Assembly (NCBI GenBank): GCA_905250125.1
Contig: CAJNOL010000285.1
Location: 62,001-126,000 of the forward strand
DNA: 64,000 nucleotides
Reading direction: 5' to 3'
From: Rotaria sordida
Lineage: Eukaryota > Rotifera > Eurotatoria > Philodinida > Philodinidae
Shown here: one piece after another, positions 62,012 to 64,000 of the stretch
Numbering within the stretch: the first letter of the stretch is position 1
Layout of the letters: the number at the start of each line of letters is the position of its first letter
Position numbers and translations under genes: made by a program
Notes under the pieces: generated by a model
Databases searched by the model: none
The model's input: the letters and a program-made list of their open reading frames with translations, nothing else
What the model was told of the DNA's origin: nothing

Positions 62012-64000
62012 CTAAAGAAAGAAATGTAGCAAATACATTTCTATATAATTGTCAATAAAAAATTTATCTCTCGTTGCTATCGTAGGGTTCGAGTGGATCT
62101 ACTTTACAGATTTTTATATACTACTATATAAATACTTGTTTTTTCGAATAATTCCTCTGCTGTAATCTCTAGTCTTTAATAGGTGTACAATATTCATACC
62201 AGAAATCATGAATAGATCTAAGAAGGAAAAAATATAGCTGTGGGTTTACATGAATACTAGAATACTAATGGTTTTATACGTGTAATTTTTCGTCTTGTTA
62301 AAGCTGTAAACTGTTGTTTTCCAATTATTTTTCCAAATAGATTCATTTATACGTTCATTATGAATAGTAATAATTCACATTTGCTTTATACAATGTGAAG
62401 TTTATGATATTATTTTTTTACCAAAACCATATTACATTATTTTTATCGGTTCGTTCAAATCGTGTAAATTTGTTAAAACGTTTATAAAAATGTCAGAGAG
62501 ACTAACAAACAGTAACTTGCCAGACATGTAAAGAAGAGATCCCGCCTTCAGCAAAGAAAATCAAATACGAATAACTTCATTATTGTGACAGAGAAACGAC
62601 CGTTTTAAAGTTTTTAAATCATCAAAAAAAAAAAAAGAAAGAGATAAAACTAAAATTTCTCCCCCTTCTTATCTGTCGACAATTGTATATATGACCATAT
62701 CAGCATATTTCTACCGTTCTTCTCGACTGCAATAACTCGATCGATGATTTTTTTTTTCAGTTATTCTTCAATACTATTATGCAAACAGTTTTAAACAATT
62801 TAATTTAATTTGATATTTTATGGCTTTATATTGAACGTGTTCCATGTAACTTCCAAATATTGTTTGTAGATGCGTTTGAGTGAGCCAGCGAATCTGAACG
62901 CATTTCAAGATCAAACAAAAACTGATTTTATTATCAAATAATTAACAAGAAATTTTCGTACTTTAATATTTTTGATAGCCTTGTATGACAAACGGAACAT
63001 TGGCCTGTGAATTGATTTGTTCTTTATGACGTCTAGCTCAATAAGGTTAATTGAATATTACTGAATCTTCTATTTATAAATATTTTTCACAACGTCATAA
63101 TTCATCTTTTCATACAATCTGACAAATAGATTTAGAATTATTTATATCATAATGATCTCCATAAGATTTTCTTTGTAAGAGAAAGAAAAACAAGAATTGT
63201 TTGTCTAATTCCGCATCTCTTCTTTCATGTTACACAAGTTTCTCGGTTTTTTTCAATATGTAATTTTTTTGTACTAGGGATGTCATATTTTCGAATATTT
63301 GGTGAGTGAAAGTTTAAATCGAGGTTTTTGCGACTGCGCCCTAGGCTCTAACCAATGGGATGAGCGAAGGAAAGCCAAAGATCATTCAATATATTTTCCT
63401 AGCAACGGAAAAGAGCGCGTCAATAACAACAGTGCTTAGATCATTCTGGAACTTTCTCGACAAAGCATTCTATGAATATAAGATTCCTACTGTTGATTCT
63501 AACTAGTCGAAATATTGCGAGGTTTGGTATTTAATCTAGCGAAAGGATCTGATTATAAGTGTCAATCAGTAGGATGATGGTATTCTTTGATCTAGTAGAG
63601 TGAGATTAGAACGGACATAGGAAAGTATGAATTAATTGAATTCTAAGTTTAGGCAAAACTCAACAGTATATGTCAAAATTCATCGAGAGAAACGATGGTG
63701 TATTCGAAAGTGGATTGAACGATTAAATCAATGTGTATAGGAGGCTAATCTCGTAATTGAACGAATGAAACGAAGACTACAATGATATTTGCTGCTTTCT
63801 ATTTCATGTATCATATATATTATTATTAGGAGAAAAAGAGTTATATATTGAAGATGTATCTGACAATACGAAATCTTTCAAATGAATCTAATAAATTGAT
63901 AGAATAGGAGATACGATCTAAAAAGAATGTTGAAGTATATAGGGCAGAAATGTGCACTCCCTCCCACCACATACTGTGATAGATGACCTTCAGAGACCAT
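62012..64000. other. Right-end region, no gene recognised
   Basis: A+T-rich with a slightly more mixed stretch from about 63290 to 63480. No open frame with motif, no splice pair and no repeat ends were recognised. Any upstream exons of the candidate terminal exon at 62011 would lie here or beyond the window. Confidence 0.35.

Noticed and set aside
1-64000. tRNA genes, rRNA, CRISPR arrays, bacterial promoters or operons
   Set aside because: No cloverleaf with A and B boxes, no rRNA-like stretch and no regular spaced repeats were found; the introns and composition are those of a eukaryotic nuclear genome.
1-64000. LTR retroelements, retroviruses, Polintons or LINE reverse transcriptases
   Set aside because: No reverse transcriptase, integrase, capsid or polymerase motifs and no long terminal direct repeats were seen in any frame.

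Overview
The window looks like nuclear DNA of a small-genome animal, most probably a bdelloid rotifer (Rotaria/Adineta type). The base composition is strongly A+T-rich. Introns are canonical GT-AG and often only 50-85 bases long. The gene families also fit: an ADP-ribosyltransferase with TPR repeats, expanded TIR-domain proteins, an FG-GAP/VCBS secreted protein, and short divergent rhodopsin-type GPCRs. The species call is inference. All gene models below were built by hand from reading frames, splice sites and intron phases.

Left part (1-15.7 kb). A seven-exon minus-strand gene (4401-177) encodes a three-RRM protein of the A1CF/RBM46/RBM47 family. After 5 kb without a convincing gene comes a two-exon GPCR (plus, 9586-10535), then TMEM222 (minus, four exons, 12676-11845) and a fold-back MITE.

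Centre (15.7-49 kb). First comes an ADP-ribosyltransferase-TPR gene (minus, 17875-15749), then a three-exon helical-repeat (ARM-like) plus TIR gene (minus, 25813-19328). Next is the most striking locus: two paralogous two-gene cassettes arranged head to head. The plus cassette has an intact SAM / KH-like / macro-like / TIR gene (40489-46954) followed by a coiled-coil gene (about 47630-48957). The minus cassette has the same pair in mirror image (35546-29933, then 29166-26446). The minus-strand TIR copy lacks the glutamate that aligns with SARM1 E642 and has a shortened macro-like region, although its frame and splice sites are intact. It therefore looks like a pseudoenzyme partner rather than a pseudogene. 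Related fold-back elements lie just upstream of both starts, as if they were copied with the cassette.

Right part (49-64 kb). This holds a secreted FG-GAP repeat gene (minus), an 898-base TTAA-flanked transposon-like element, a four-exon micro-gene resembling a divergent homeodomain, a small minus-strand ORF, a secreted frizzled-related protein gene (plus, CRD + NTR) and a four-exon ADP-ribosylglycohydrolase (plus) whose tiny first exon supplies an MGC N-terminus suited to lipid anchoring. The last 2.5 kb holds at most one candidate terminal exon.

Taken together, the window is rich in proteins that write, read, erase or consume ADP-ribose/NAD: an ART writer, macro-like modules, TIR domains and an ARH eraser. 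That they act together is a hypothesis. The head-to-head SAM-KH-macro-TIR cassettes with their companion gene are the best candidate for an undescribed innate-immune or cell-death type system.
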